The notes below the pieces were generated by a model, which did no database searches, was not told the origin of the DNA, and saw only the letters and a program-made list of their open reading frames with translations. Positions 38,451 through 47,951 of a stretch of 64,000 nucleotides of DNA are shown piece after piece. This DNA is from Wolbachia endosymbiont of Litomosoides brasiliensis (GTDB lineage Bacteria; Pseudomonadota; Alphaproteobacteria; Rickettsiales; Anaplasmataceae): positions 1 through 64,000 of the forward strand of contig NZ_WQMO01000002.1 of NCBI RefSeq assembly GCF_013366805.1. Direction: 5' to 3'. The position numbers and the translations under genes are program-made. How positions within the stretch are numbered: the stretch's first letter is position 1; the number at the start of each line of letters is the position of its first letter.

Positions 38451-39866
38451 TTGTCTGTAATGTTATATAGTAATTACTCTGAGCGGTATAGTATGGATGA
38501 TACCATTATAAGAAAATACGATATTAGGGGTGTGGTAGGCAAAGATCTGCAGATTAGTGATGGATACGAAATAGGCAGAAAATTTGGCCAGACCGTGGCT
38601 AGTGTTTGCGTAGGCTATGACAGCAGAATAGATTCACCAGGTATAGAAAAAGAATTAACTAGGGGCTTAACTCTATCCGGAGCAAATGTCATACGCATTG
38701 GACTATGCTCTTCACCCATGCTCTACGCTGCAACTCAAATCACGCAGGCAGATCTTGGCATTATAGTAACCGCCTCCCACAACCCAAGCAACTATAATGG
38801 CTTTAAATTTTTCAGTAGTGAAAAAGTTTACTCAGATCAAGAAACAAAGGAAATTATAAGCAGTGCGATTAAAAACAGTACAAAAATTGGAAGCTTAATT
38901 AACATAAATATATATAGTCAATACATTCACATATTAAAAAGTGCGGTAAAGAACAATTCTACACAAAAATTAAAGATAGCCTGGGATTGTGGAAATAGCC
39001 CAGCAAGTGGAATCTTAAGGTATATTGAAGCAGTCTTGCCAGGTCATACTCATATCATAATCAATAATTCTATAGATGGAGCATTTCCATTACATAACCC
39101 AGATCCCATAGAAGAAAAAAATCTTGTTCAACTTATTGATATTGTAAAGCAAGACAAATGTAATCTAGGTATTGCACTTGATGGTGATAGTGATAGGGTG
39201 CGCTTAATTGATGATAAGGGCAACATTGTTTCCAATGATCATTTATTTATGATTCTTGTGCGTGAAGTATTAGAGGAATATCCACGCAGCAAAGTTATTG
39301 CCAACGTAAAAATGAGTATGAAAGTGCATGATTTTGTCAGTAAATTAGGGGGACAAGTGGTTACTTGTGCTACTGGGCACTCGCTAGTTAAGAAAAAAAT
39401 GATGGAAGAAGGAGCAAAATTTGCTGGTGAGTTAAGTGGGCATTTTTTCTTCTCTGAGCTAGGTTTTGATGATGGACTATATTCTGCTATTAAGGCCATT
39501 GACATTTTACTTAGGCGAAGCCAAAGTCTATCTCAGATAGTTAAGGACTTACCAAAGCTATATATTACCCATGAAATAAAGATTATGGTTAAAGATGAAA
39601 AAAGATTTCAAATAATTGAGTCAATAAAGAAAACACTGGAGCAGCAAAATATTGCGTTTTCAGATCTTGACGGTATTAAGGTAACCGGTAATGACAATAA
39701 AGGCTGGTGGCTCCTTAGGGTGTCAAATACACAAGACTGCATTACAGCAAGGTGTGAAGGAAATACCCTAGAAGATTTTGAATTCACTAAAAGGACCTTG
39801 TTTCGTTATATTGATAAAGCAAGGTCTTTAGACTGTGACCTTCATAAAAATAAAGGGAACTTATAA
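38451..39866 (+). CDS. Phosphomannomutase/phosphoglucomutase (alpha-D-phosphohexomutase family)
   Basis: Moves phosphate between C1 and C6 of mannose or glucose phosphate through a phosphoserine. Catalytic loop TASHNP at 107-112 (S109), metal loop DGDSDR at 244-249, sugar-binding GELSGHFFF, and KYDIRG near the N-terminus, all as in PMM/PGM (ManB/AlgC type). 471 residues. The listed start is a TTG at 38451; ATGs at 38460 and 38493 (MDDTIIRKYDIRG) are alternatives, and the last fits typical family starts best. No clear ribosome-binding site decides it. IS debris flanks it on both sides. Confidence 0.9.
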   Translation: MSVMLYSNYSERYSMDDTIIRKYDIRGVVGKDLQISDGYEIGRKFGQTVASVCVGYDSRIDSPGIEKELTRGLTLSGANVIRIGLCSSPMLYAATQITQADLGIIVTASHNPSNYNGFKFFSSEKVYSDQETKEIISSAIKNSTKIGSLININIYSQYIHILKSAVKNNSTQKLKIAWDCGNSPASGILRYIEAVLPGHTHIIINNSIDGAFPLHNPDPIEEKNLVQLIDIVKQDKCNLGIALDGDSDRVRLIDDKGNIVSNDHLFMILVREVLEEYPRSKVIANVKMSMKVHDFVSKLGGQVVTCATGHSLVKKKMMEEGAKFAGELSGHFFFSELGFDDGLYSAIKAIDILLRRSQSLSQIVKDLPKLYITHEIKIMVKDEKRFQIIESIKKTLEQQNIAFSDLDGIKVTGNDNKGWWLLRVSNTQDCITARCEGNTLEDFEFTKRTLFRYIDKARSLDCDLHKNKGNL

Positions 39867-39870
39867 AGTT

Positions 39871-40687
39871 ATACTAATTCTCATTATTAGTGGGTCAAAT
39901 AAATGAAATTGTAAAGTTGTTTAATTGTGGAGTGAGAAAGAGAAGTAATAAATTTGCACAAAGTGCTCTCAAGAAAAGCAATCGTATTATGGACTTTATT
40001 ACGCAGAATGTTCTATTTTATATACAAATATTGCAAAATTTGTTCAAGAAATATATTTATACAACCGGTGTTGACATTCGGTGTAAATAGGATTAACTCC
40101 GCTGTGGAGATAAAAATTTTTCTGCCTAATTTTGCTTTTCATCAAAGAAGAATAACTCTTACCAATAGTCTCGTTAATTTTTTTTAAGCTCTTCCCCTCT
40201 ACCTTTATCTTGTCCATTGTGAATTGGTCTTGATGCAATATACGAAAATTTCATTTTTGCATATATTAAAGCCAAATCTTTCCTAGATTCTTATTCTCAT
40301 TTCTTTAATAGTAATATTAGAGTTTTCTTATACATACAAGACTTGTCTAATTAATTTTTCTACGATGTTGAGAAGGGAGTAAACGATCTCCCCCTTTTCT
40401 TCTAAGTTTTAGTGCTTTATTTATGCAGTTAGTGCTGTTCTTAAAATGCGAACATATTTTTGCTATGGCTGTTATACTGTGCTTTTTTGCTGCGATTACA
40501 GCGTTTAATTTTTTTATAACATTGCGTCATCTTACACTTTCTCCAGCATTTCTTTTGCTGATTCCATGACTTTTTCATCCAATAATTTTGATTTGTGGTA
40601 TCATTTAAACCTTGCTATTTCACTGACTTCAGTATGGTCTCTTTTCTATTATTGTCTACCCGTCCCTTATGCAGTGAGAATTAGTAT
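39871..40687 (-). mobile_element. IS630-family remnant, both terminal repeats, internally deleted
   Basis: Begins ATACTAATTCTCATTATTAG five bases after the phosphohexomutase stop and ends GCAGTGAGAATTAGTAT. The transposase relic on the minus strand lacks the DDE end motif (deleted at about 40022) but keeps the HTH end and parts of the middle. Confidence 0.78.
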
Positions 40688-40837
40688 TAAATTAGATGAT
40701 GTACATGGAAGATTATAATGCTAAAGTGTTGAATATATCCTATAGGCTTGCTAAATTAAAGACAACCTAGTTTTTATAAGTTAAGGAGAAGTCTTCGATT
40801 ATATGAATCTTTAAAATACAATGTCCAACCTCAAGTA

Positions 40838-42067
40838 ATGTCTATTGTCTTTGAAATTACTGTGGCTATTCGCTATTTGCAAGCGAAGAGTGCTAAATTT
40901 TGCTCTGTAATGACTTTATTCTCTATTGTTGGTATTGCTCTTGGAGTTGCAACGTTAATAGTGGTGATGTCTGTAATGAATGGGTTTAGAATAAAGTTGC
41001 TTGACTCGATACTTGGCATTGATGGACATATCAATGTTTATTTTGATAGCAACATAAATTCAGATTACCATGCAGTATTAGAATCTGTTGGGAAAATTCC
41101 AGGTGTATTAAAAGCAACTCCTATGACCAATGATCAAGTTATTATTACAGCAAATGGCGGAATTGTTGGTGCTGTAGTGCGAGGTGTATCAGCTAAAGAC
41201 TTGCTCAATAACACTACTGTTAAAAATAGTATAATTATAGGTGATGTGAAAAAATTCGATAAAGGAGTAATAATAGGAGCACGCTTAGCGGAAGTATTAG
41301 AAGTTGGTTATGGAGGAAAAATTATGCTTATATCACCTGAGGGATTTGATGCATTGTTTGGTGAGATGCTAAGGATGAAAGAATATGAAGTCGTAGCCAT
41401 ATTTGACATGGGTATGTTTGAGTATGATAATACTTTGATATACATGCCCATAAAGTCGGCACAGGCCTTTTTTAACTATAGAGATAATGTAAGAAACATA
41501 GAGATATTTGTGGACGACGTTGCTAAAGCTGATAAGCTAGCAAGTACTATAGAAAAAGAAACAGGAATAGAAGCTAAAAGTTGGCAATTGCAACAAAGCC
41601 ACTATTTCAATGCTTTGGAAACTGAAAAGAATGTGATGTTTTTAATTCTTACTTTGATTATAATTGTGGCGGCATTCAATATTGCCTCGAATCTAATGAT
41701 GATAGTACAAGACAAAAAATCTGCGATTGCAATTATGCGCACATTTGGTGCAACAAGTGGAAGTATTATGCGCATATTTTGTATTTGTGGGTTGCTAATT
41801 GGTTTTACAGGAACTTGCCTTGGTTGTATTATAGGTGTTGTTTTTTCCCTCAATATTGAAAATATCAGAATATTTTTAGAAAGCATTACTAACGTCAAGC
41901 TACTTGATCCTATGATATACTTTTTTTCAAATTTACCAATAATATTAGTCCCTCAAGACATAGTGAATATTTCTGCACTTACATTATTCTTATCATTTCT
42001 AGCAGCAGTTGCTCCTGCATTACAGGCAGCTATGCAAGACCCTGCGGAGATATTACGTTATGAATAA
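40838..42067 (+). CDS. lolC: Lipoprotein-releasing ABC transporter permease (LolC/LolE)
   Basis: Inner-membrane subunit that, with LolD, extracts outer-membrane lipoproteins. 409 residues with four membrane helices: one near residues 22-45 (VMTLFSIVGIALGVATLIVV) and three in the C-terminal part (about 266-290, 313-345, 375-400), the MacB/LolC layout with a large periplasmic domain between. The N-terminal RYLQAKSAKF is typical of the family. Alphaproteobacteria usually have one LolC/E gene. The stop overlaps the next gene's start by 8 bases. lolD is not here. Confidence 0.93.
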   Translation: MSIVFEITVAIRYLQAKSAKFCSVMTLFSIVGIALGVATLIVVMSVMNGFRIKLLDSILGIDGHINVYFDSNINSDYHAVLESVGKIPGVLKATPMTNDQVIITANGGIVGAVVRGVSAKDLLNNTTVKNSIIIGDVKKFDKGVIIGARLAEVLEVGYGGKIMLISPEGFDALFGEMLRMKEYEVVAIFDMGMFEYDNTLIYMPIKSAQAFFNYRDNVRNIEIFVDDVAKADKLASTIEKETGIEAKSWQLQQSHYFNALETEKNVMFLILTLIIIVAAFNIASNLMMIVQDKKSAIAIMRTFGATSGSIMRIFCICGLLIGFTGTCLGCIIGVVFSLNIENIRIFLESITNVKLLDPMIYFFSNLPIILVPQDIVNISALTLFLSFLAAVAPALQAAMQDPAEILRYE

Positions 42068-42794
42068 TACTCAGCAAAAATGCATAGGCTGGTTCTTGAT
42101 TGTACTATTATTTGCTAGTTATATTACAATAAATAACATAGTGTTTTTAAAAGCAAATCAACAGGAGGGTGAGAACAAAATAAAGGTTTTGATGGGGAAC
42201 ATAGATGAGCTTAGGATGTTGCTTGAAATTAATCAGTCAAAAATAGAAAAAAAGATATTTGATTTTAAAAGAAGTTTGCTCACTCAATGTGAGCAAATAG
42301 GTGATGGTAGTACAAGGTATAAGAATCTTGCAAAATTACTGTTACTTGTGGTGAAGATGAAGAATTCATTGTTGCAAGAAGCAAAATTTAATAATCATAT
42401 AAATTCAATAAAACCTTTAATATTAGAACTTGACGATCCAGAGATAGAGAATGCAGTAAATGAATTGGAAGGTTTAAAAGAGATAGATACTTTACATGAA
42501 TTGAGTTTGTCTTTTGAAAAAACTATTGCTATTATTAACTACAACAAAGGCACACTGTTTCAAAAAATCATTTCAAATTGGGTAAAAATACGAGTTAAAA
42601 ATGACCCGTTAAGAGCAAAATTCACGGAAATTGAGGAGTCAGTAAACGATAATGATTGGCAAAGTGTGACCGCTACAGTAAGCAGTTTAACAAATCCAGA
42701 ATTCAAACTGTGGCTTAATAAATTGAATGGTTTTATTGTAGCTTCCAAGAATATTTCAATAATATACTATCACCTATTACAATATATCTCATGA
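42060..42794 (+). CDS. Mitofilin (Mic60)/HemX-like membrane coiled-coil protein
   Basis: 244 residues. One membrane helix at residues ~9-27 (GWFLIVLLFASYITI) is followed by a long helical, charged region and a C-terminal helical part (about 180-240, with WVKIRVKN, FTEIEESVNDNDW and LWLNKLNGF). That layout and the tail resemble alphaproteobacterial mitofilin, whose gene normally lies between hemD and hemY; here it is directly before hemY (4-base ATGA overlap). The ATG at 42060 is preferred over an earlier in-frame one at 42009 because it overlaps lolC by only 8 bases. Family assignment rests on architecture and position and is not certain. Confidence 0.55.
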   Translation: MNNTQQKCIGWFLIVLLFASYITINNIVFLKANQQEGENKIKVLMGNIDELRMLLEINQSKIEKKIFDFKRSLLTQCEQIGDGSTRYKNLAKLLLLVVKMKNSLLQEAKFNNHINSIKPLILELDDPEIENAVNELEGLKEIDTLHELSLSFEKTIAIINYNKGTLFQKIISNWVKIRVKNDPLRAKFTEIEESVNDNDWQSVTATVSSLTNPEFKLWLNKLNGFIVASKNISIIYYHLLQYIS

Positions 42795-44008
42795 TTTGTT
42801 TTATAGTTTTCGTTCTCTCATTTTTATTTGGCATATGGGCCAAGATGAGTGGTGAAGTAGTAAAGTTAGAGCTAGGCAGTTATATTATAAGTGTTGATCT
42901 ATATTTCATTATTTTTGCTTGTATAGTTTTATTGTTTTTATTAGTTACACTTGCACACTTTTTTTCTTCCATTTCATCAACGTTTGCCAATATAAAAAGC
43001 AGAAAAAGAGATAGAGAAGAATTGCTTCTTTTTGAAGCCTTTTTTAGCGTAGACTTGGACAATATAGAAAATGCCCACAAGCTAGTTAAAAGTCTAAATG
43101 AGGAAAACGATAGGTTATCTCTAATAAAGATTTTCAACTCAGGTAAGACAGGGAATTATAGCTTTTTCAGTGATGGTTTAACGGATATTGCAAATAAAAA
43201 TCGTAACTTAGCTCTACTCTTAGCCAATAAGCTGATTGCCCACCTCAAACAGGAAAGAACAATCTTTCAAAAATTCATAGAGTATTGCTCTAGCTCAGTT
43301 AATGACAAAATTCTATCTATTCCCTTTCAAATAGAACACTGTACATTGCAAGAAGATTGGGTCAACGCAATTTCTAGATTAAAGGAAGCTATCAAGTTCA
43401 ACGTTTTTCTTCCCTTTGACCATAAAAAGATGTTTGCAGTTTTTTATTGTGCTTTGGCAAAACAATATGAAAGGAAAGGAAACTTTAAAGAGGCTGTGAA
43501 GTCTTTATTTAGAGCACAAGGTTATTGTGCAACTTTTCAACCTATCAATTATTTAAAGGCAGAGTTATATATTAGACTTGGAAAGATCAGAAAAGCTTCT
43601 GCAGTACTAGAGGCAGAGTATATAGTAAACCCTACTCCTCAATCAGCCAAAATTTACATCAGTTTAAATAGTGAAGGTGCTGAAAGGCTATATAACCTAC
43701 GCCCCGATTATTATTTTAGTTATTGTTTACTTGCTTCATCCTTAATTAGTTCAGGTAAATACGATCTTGCAAGTCAACATCTAAATACTGCTATAAAAAA
43801 AGCTAATTATATGTCAATCTACCTTATTATGGTACAGCTCAAGGTTCTGTTACAAGAGCAAGATCAAATAATTCATTGGTTGAACAAGATGGGCTCAGAA
43901 GCTTTGCCTGATCCGTGCTGGAAGTGTAGGAATTGTAACAAAGAACTAGAACGGTGGGATTATAAATGTTCAAGTTGCAATGGCTTTAATTATGTGTATT
44001 ATAGTTAG
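42791..44008 (+). CDS. hemY: HemY-type membrane protein with TPR-like repeats
   Basis: 405 residues. Two N-terminal membrane helices (about 1-17 and 35-60), then the HemY N-domain (RKRDREELLLFEAFFSVDLD) and helical TPR-like repeats. The C-terminal zinc-ribbon-like segment has four Cys (CWKCRNC ... KCSSC). This is the HemY of proteobacterial hem operons, not the protoporphyrinogen oxidase that shares the name; its precise role in haem synthesis is not settled. It overlaps the mitofilin-like gene by 4 bases. Confidence 0.85.
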   Translation: MICFIVFVLSFLFGIWAKMSGEVVKLELGSYIISVDLYFIIFACIVLLFLLVTLAHFFSSISSTFANIKSRKRDREELLLFEAFFSVDLDNIENAHKLVKSLNEENDRLSLIKIFNSGKTGNYSFFSDGLTDIANKNRNLALLLANKLIAHLKQERTIFQKFIEYCSSSVNDKILSIPFQIEHCTLQEDWVNAISRLKEAIKFNVFLPFDHKKMFAVFYCALAKQYERKGNFKEAVKSLFRAQGYCATFQPINYLKAELYIRLGKIRKASAVLEAEYIVNPTPQSAKIYISLNSEGAERLYNLRPDYYFSYCLLASSLISSGKYDLASQHLNTAIKKANYMSIYLIMVQLKVLLQEQDQIIHWLNKMGSEALPDPCWKCRNCNKELERWDYKCSSCNGFNYVYYS

Positions 44009-44108
44009 GTTAGTGGTGATTCCTGGAGGTATAGGTCTATAAACCAGTTTCAACTGTTGATTCAAAAGCAATCTTGTGTTATGTTGGTATATTTTAAGGT
44101 GGCAATTA

Positions 44109-44820
44109 TGCTAACACAGGTTTTCATTGCTAATAGGTCAAATAAAGTGACGTTGCAGAGTTGTTTAATTGTAGAGTGAGAAAGAGAGAATAAATTTGCA
44201 CAGAACGCTCTCAGGCTAGGATTGAGCTCGGGTGAGTATGGTGGGTAGTAATATAATAAGGTTTCTCGTGTTCTTAAATATTGCAGCATTTGTTCAAGAC
44301 ATGTATTCATACAATCTAATTTTACTTTAACCTGTGTTCTAATGCCTTTTTTGATCTACTCATGTCTAATTTTTGAGTGGCAGATCTGCTGACATTCAAG
44401 CCAAATTTTTCCTGGATTCTAATTCTCATTTCTTTAATGGTAATGCTATGGTTTCCTTGCATCCATACTCGGCTTGTTCAAATTGGCTCTGAGATTCAAA
44501 TCTAGCTTTTCCACGATATTGAGAAGGAGAAACAATTTTTCTTCTCTTCTAAATTTTAGGTGCTTCATCCATACAGTTAGTGTATGCATCTTGAAATGCA
44601 ACATATCTTTGTGCTACGACTGTTATACTACGCTTTTTTGCTACAATTACAGCGTTTAGTTTTTTGCACTTTTTTTAGCATTTTTTTGCTGATTCTACGG
44701 CTTTTTCATCTAATAATTTTGATTTTCAAAACGCTACTTAAACCTCGCTATTTTACTTACCCCAGTAAGGCTTCTTTTCCATTATTACCTATCAGTTCTT
44801 TTTATAATGGGAATTAGTAT
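44109..44820 (-). mobile_element. IS630-family remnant, internally deleted
   Basis: Left end decayed (TTTTCATTGCTAATAGGTCA), right end clear (TAATGGGAATTAGTAT). The DDE-end motif (GGATTGAGCTCGGGTGAGTA at ~44219) has been joined to an earlier part of the transposase by deletions. Minus orientation, no frame. Confidence 0.75.
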
Positions 44821-44926
44821 TAAATATACGCATGAAAAAAGACAGGGCTATTTTATAAAGAACATTTTAGAAATTAAGACAGATAGCGTTAAACAGCTAG
44901 AAAATACAGTAGCTATAAAAAACTGC

Positions 44927-45814
44927 CTAATGGATACCCAAGACCCTTATTTCCCACTCAAGTTCAATGTTAAATTTGTTTTTCACTGCATCTCTTACCT
45001 TGTTGCCAAGGTTTTCCAAGTCAGACGCAGTTGCATTATTATAATTAAGTAAAAAATTACAATGTTTCTTGGAAATTTTAGCTCCACCATTATTTAATCC
45101 TCGACAACCAGATCCATCAATCAGTTTCCACGCCTGGCAGTATCTTGGATTTTTGAATATACACCCAGCAGTTTTTCCTCTCACTGGTTGGCTTTTGTTT
45201 TTTTTATCGATAATTTCTTTTAACCTATGTAATATAACCTCATGCCCTGAACTTACCCCTTTAAACTCAGCTTCAATAAAAATCCACTGCCCTTTTAAGC
45301 TGTGTCCACGATAAACATAACCCATTTCTTTGCTGGAGAATTCATATAGATTTCCATCACTTAGATTCACCGCCTTTATGGATTGAACAACGCTTGCAAT
45401 ATCACTACAATATGCACCTGCATTCATTTCTATTCCACCACCAACTGTTCCTGGAATTCCAACTAGAAACTCAAACCCACTAATTTGCTGCTCTCCTGCA
45501 AAGTAAGCGAGGTTGATGAGTGACGCAGCACCACCTGCAACGATAGAGTTATTACTTTTGTATTTAATATATGCGAACTCCTTACCTAATTTTACCGTTA
45601 TTCCTCGGATGCCACCATCACGCACTATTATGTTGGATGTCGCACCGATAACGCTAATTGGCAATTCAGTATTTTTGATTAAAAATGTTAAATCCTCAAT
45701 GTCGCGTGGTTTAAATAACACATCAGCTTGTCCACCAACATTTAACCATGTTATTTTAGACATTAGAACATTATAACGATAGATTCCATGCACTTCCGGC
45801 AAGCTTATAGGCAT
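44927..45814 (-). CDS. murB: UDP-N-acetylenolpyruvoylglucosamine reductase (MurB), Cys at the usual Ser position
   Basis: NADPH-dependent FAD enzyme making UDP-MurNAc. 295 residues. FAD-binding motifs: TWLNVGGQADVLF, VIGATSNIIVRDGG, EFLVGIPGTVGGGIEMNAGAY. In the C-terminal domain, the conserved S-G-S-x-F-K-N-P segment reads TAGCIFKNP, so the proton-donating serine (Ser229 of E. coli) is C218. The glutamate near the end (ELEWEIRVLG) is present. The start overlaps hemC by 10 bases, so the two are co-transcribed. Confidence 0.93.
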   Translation of the reverse strand: MPISLPEVHGIYRYNVLMSKITWLNVGGQADVLFKPRDIEDLTFLIKNTELPISVIGATSNIIVRDGGIRGITVKLGKEFAYIKYKSNNSIVAGGAASLINLAYFAGEQQISGFEFLVGIPGTVGGGIEMNAGAYCSDIASVVQSIKAVNLSDGNLYEFSSKEMGYVYRGHSLKGQWIFIEAEFKGVSSGHEVILHRLKEIIDKKNKSQPVRGKTAGCIFKNPRYCQAWKLIDGSGCRGLNNGGAKISKKHCNFLLNYNNATASDLENLGNKVRDAVKNKFNIELEWEIRVLGIH

Positions 45815-46683
45815 TTTGATTTCAATTCCAGTCCTGCATCCATACCAATTTTTTCTGCATCTTCTATAAATGAGGTACGCTCAGTAAAGTATATATTTTT
45901 TTCGTTTGCCAACATACAATAAAGATGTAGCACATTTTCACTCACATATTTTGCCAGAGCTGCAAGTGGTGTAAAGCACGAACCATTTACTGTCTTCATA
46001 AAGCTGCGTTCTGATCTCACCCTTATAAAAGATTTATTGTTATTAATTTTCTCTAAAAGATCGATAATTTTTACATCATTTTTTCTACATTGAATGCAAA
46101 TTGCCCCCTGTCCTACTGCACTTAACATAGTTTTCGGTGACAATACCTCTGTAATCAAGTAATCTTTTCTTAACCTTATTAATCCTGCTTCAGCTAGAAT
46201 TATTCCATCAAAGTTTTGATTCTGCAGTCTAGTTGTCACATTTCCACGTAGCGGCACTATATTTAAATCTGGTCTAAAATTTAGCAACTGAACTCTTCTT
46301 CTTATTGAGGAAGTTGCAATTATGGCTCGCTGTGGCAAAGATTTAAGACTCTTATACTTACTAGAAATAAATGTATCGTATGGACTTGACCTTTCTAGAA
46401 TACAAGGAATTGTTAAATCTTTTGAAAAAAATGCAGGAACATCCTTTAGCGAATGAACTGCCATATCTATGTTATTCTCAATCAATTCAGTCTCAATTTC
46501 TTTAATGAACAGTCCCTTACCTCCTATTTCAGCGAGGTTCGCATTTGCATATTTGTCACCGGAAGTTTTTATTTTAATGATCTCAACAGATAAACTAGGA
46601 AAAAAGTCCAACAACCTTTGCTTTGCTTCTAAAACTTGAGCAATTGCAAGATTGCTTCCTCTGGTACCCATTCTGATTAACAT
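45805..46683 (-). CDS. hemC: Hydroxymethylbilane synthase (porphobilinogen deaminase)
   Basis: Joins four porphobilinogens into hydroxymethylbilane in haem synthesis. 292 residues. MGTRGSNLAIAQ at 5-16, catalytic aspartate in HSLKDVP (D81), arginine-rich SSIRRR (125-130), and C236 in NGSCFTPLAA that holds the dipyrromethane cofactor. The start can be the ATG at 46683 or the one four codons in, which fits the family equally. hemJ and hemY are elsewhere in the window. It is first gene of a hemC-murB pair. Confidence 0.96.
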   Translation of the reverse strand: MLIRMGTRGSNLAIAQVLEAKQRLLDFFPSLSVEIIKIKTSGDKYANANLAEIGGKGLFIKEIETELIENNIDMAVHSLKDVPAFFSKDLTIPCILERSSPYDTFISSKYKSLKSLPQRAIIATSSIRRRVQLLNFRPDLNIVPLRGNVTTRLQNQNFDGIILAEAGLIRLRKDYLITEVLSPKTMLSAVGQGAICIQCRKNDVKIIDLLEKINNNKSFIRVRSERSFMKTVNGSCFTPLAALAKYVSENVLHLYCMLANEKNIYFTERTSFIEDAEKIGMDAGLELKSKCL

Positions 46684-46870
46684 ATACTAAGTAGCTCTGG
46701 GAAGGTTAATGAACAAATTGTTTCAGTTTTATGGCCTCATGTCTATCTTTTGTTTTCTGTAATACCAACTCTTATTGTTAATGGTTCAAATAAGTGATAG
46801 TGCTCCTTTTTTTCTTTTCCATATACATAAAAACTAGATAATATTGTGAGTAAGATTTTTTTGTATTTTG
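46684..46870. other. Short gap with IS630 end fragment
   Basis: A 40-base fragment of the IS630 end (AATACCAACTCTTATTGTTA) is at 46762-46800. Nothing else is recognised; the promoter for hemC must be in the left part. Confidence 0.5.
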
Positions 46871-47500
46871 ATGCTTTTCAATTCTATCGCTTTTGCCTCT
46901 CTATTATTAGAGCTTCTCTACATTGTTGTAAGAAAGAATAAAAAACTGAGCAGAAAAGAACAAAAATAGTAAATTTAAAGGTGAGAGAGGCTGAGAAGAG
47001 ACTAACAAACACCTTTAAAGCACCATCTCTTGATGCTTTGTAAACAAATGACAATAATTTTCCGAACTCGGCAAAGGAAGCAATCGACAGCAAATTAAAA
47101 GGGACAGAAAGTAAACTTCAAAAAAAACGAGCAACGATTAACAAAATTGCAACTCTTATAAAAGAAAAACTGGAAAAATTTGATAGTGAGATACGCGAAC
47201 GGAAAAAGAGAGAGTAGCTTATGAAGGTTTAAAAGAGCAAATTGGAGCATTGATAAACCAAACTTCTAGCCTTACTGATGCTTTGAAGAAGCCTCATGTT
47301 AGGGAAATGGAGTGAAATGCAGCTAAGAAAAAGTGGTGGAAATGGTGGAGAATGGTTGAATATGTTGAACGCTGCGATTTTTACCCAGCCATCAGCAATT
47401 GATAAAAATGAGGTATTTACTGCATCCTGACTTAACAATCAAGAAGCTGTATGATAAAATAATTTGCTGATACAAAAGGAAAAATTAAATGATTATTTTT
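46871..47500 (+). pseudogene. rmuC: RmuC (DNA recombination protein) pseudogene
   Basis: Frames read together give an RmuC-like chain. It starts with a membrane anchor (MLFNSIAFASLLLELLYIVV, 46871) and a helical segment with KEAIDSKLKGTESKLQKK. IKEKLEKFDSEI and LKEQIGALINQTSSLTDALKK follow. Next comes the signature region EMQLRKVVEMV ... MVEYVERCDF (family: RGxWGEMxLRxVVExAGM...CDF), then HPDLTIKKLYDKII. Stops (for example at 46966-46968) and several frameshifts interrupt it, and the C-terminal third is gone. RmuC is a coiled-coil nuclease-like protein reducing inversions. Identification is from motif order only. Confidence 0.65.
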
Positions 47501-47793
47501 TGGCAAGAAAAAGCCCATAATGATCTGGGTAGAAGAAAATATTGGAATCAATTTTGATAGAGATTAGAGTAAAAAAAAGTGATTTATTATAACACCAATC
47601 ACTTTTATCGCGCTACGATAATTTGCGCAGAAGTTTAAAGAGCGTTATTTATCATTATAAAACCTCTACTTGAAGCGAGAGTTTCCTGCTACTTGAGAAC
47701 TCAATAGGGCTTGGTATACATAGCAGTTTACATGCTGAGGAATTAAGGTGGATTAGATCTCACTCATGTTTTTCCATATCTGTATTGAATTTA
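47501..47793. other. Non-coding gap before tRNA-Arg
   Basis: No frame of interest. An inverted repeat (AAGTGATT ... AATCACTT at about 47578-47612) could be a terminator-like hairpin. Otherwise unremarkable. Confidence 0.3.
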
Positions 47794-47868
47794 TGCACCC
47801 TGAGCGACTTGAACGCCCGACCTTTTGATCCGTAGTCAAATGCTCTAATCCAACTGAGCTAAGGGTGC
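47794..47868 (-). tRNA. tRNA-Arg (ACG anticodon)
   Basis: A 75-base cloverleaf on the minus strand. Acceptor GCACCCT/AGGGTGC, D arm GCTC...GAGC with AGTTGGATTA loop, anticodon stem TTTGA/TCAAA with loop CTACGGA (ACG), T loop TTCAAGT and discriminator A. ACG would be deaminated to ICG by TadA in most bacteria, and a tadA gene is in this window at 54232. CCA is not encoded. Confidence 0.92.
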
Positions 47869-47951
47869 TTTCATAAAATGAACTTTAACAGATTTATAGT
47901 TTAATTCAATTAATTTGGTTAAATAAAGTAGAGTGCTGCGCGCCAAAGCCA

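Noticed and set aside
42009-42794. Longer start (42009) for the mitofilin-like gene
   Set aside because: It would overlap lolC by 59 bases; the ATG at 42060 overlaps by 8 and directly precedes the membrane helix.
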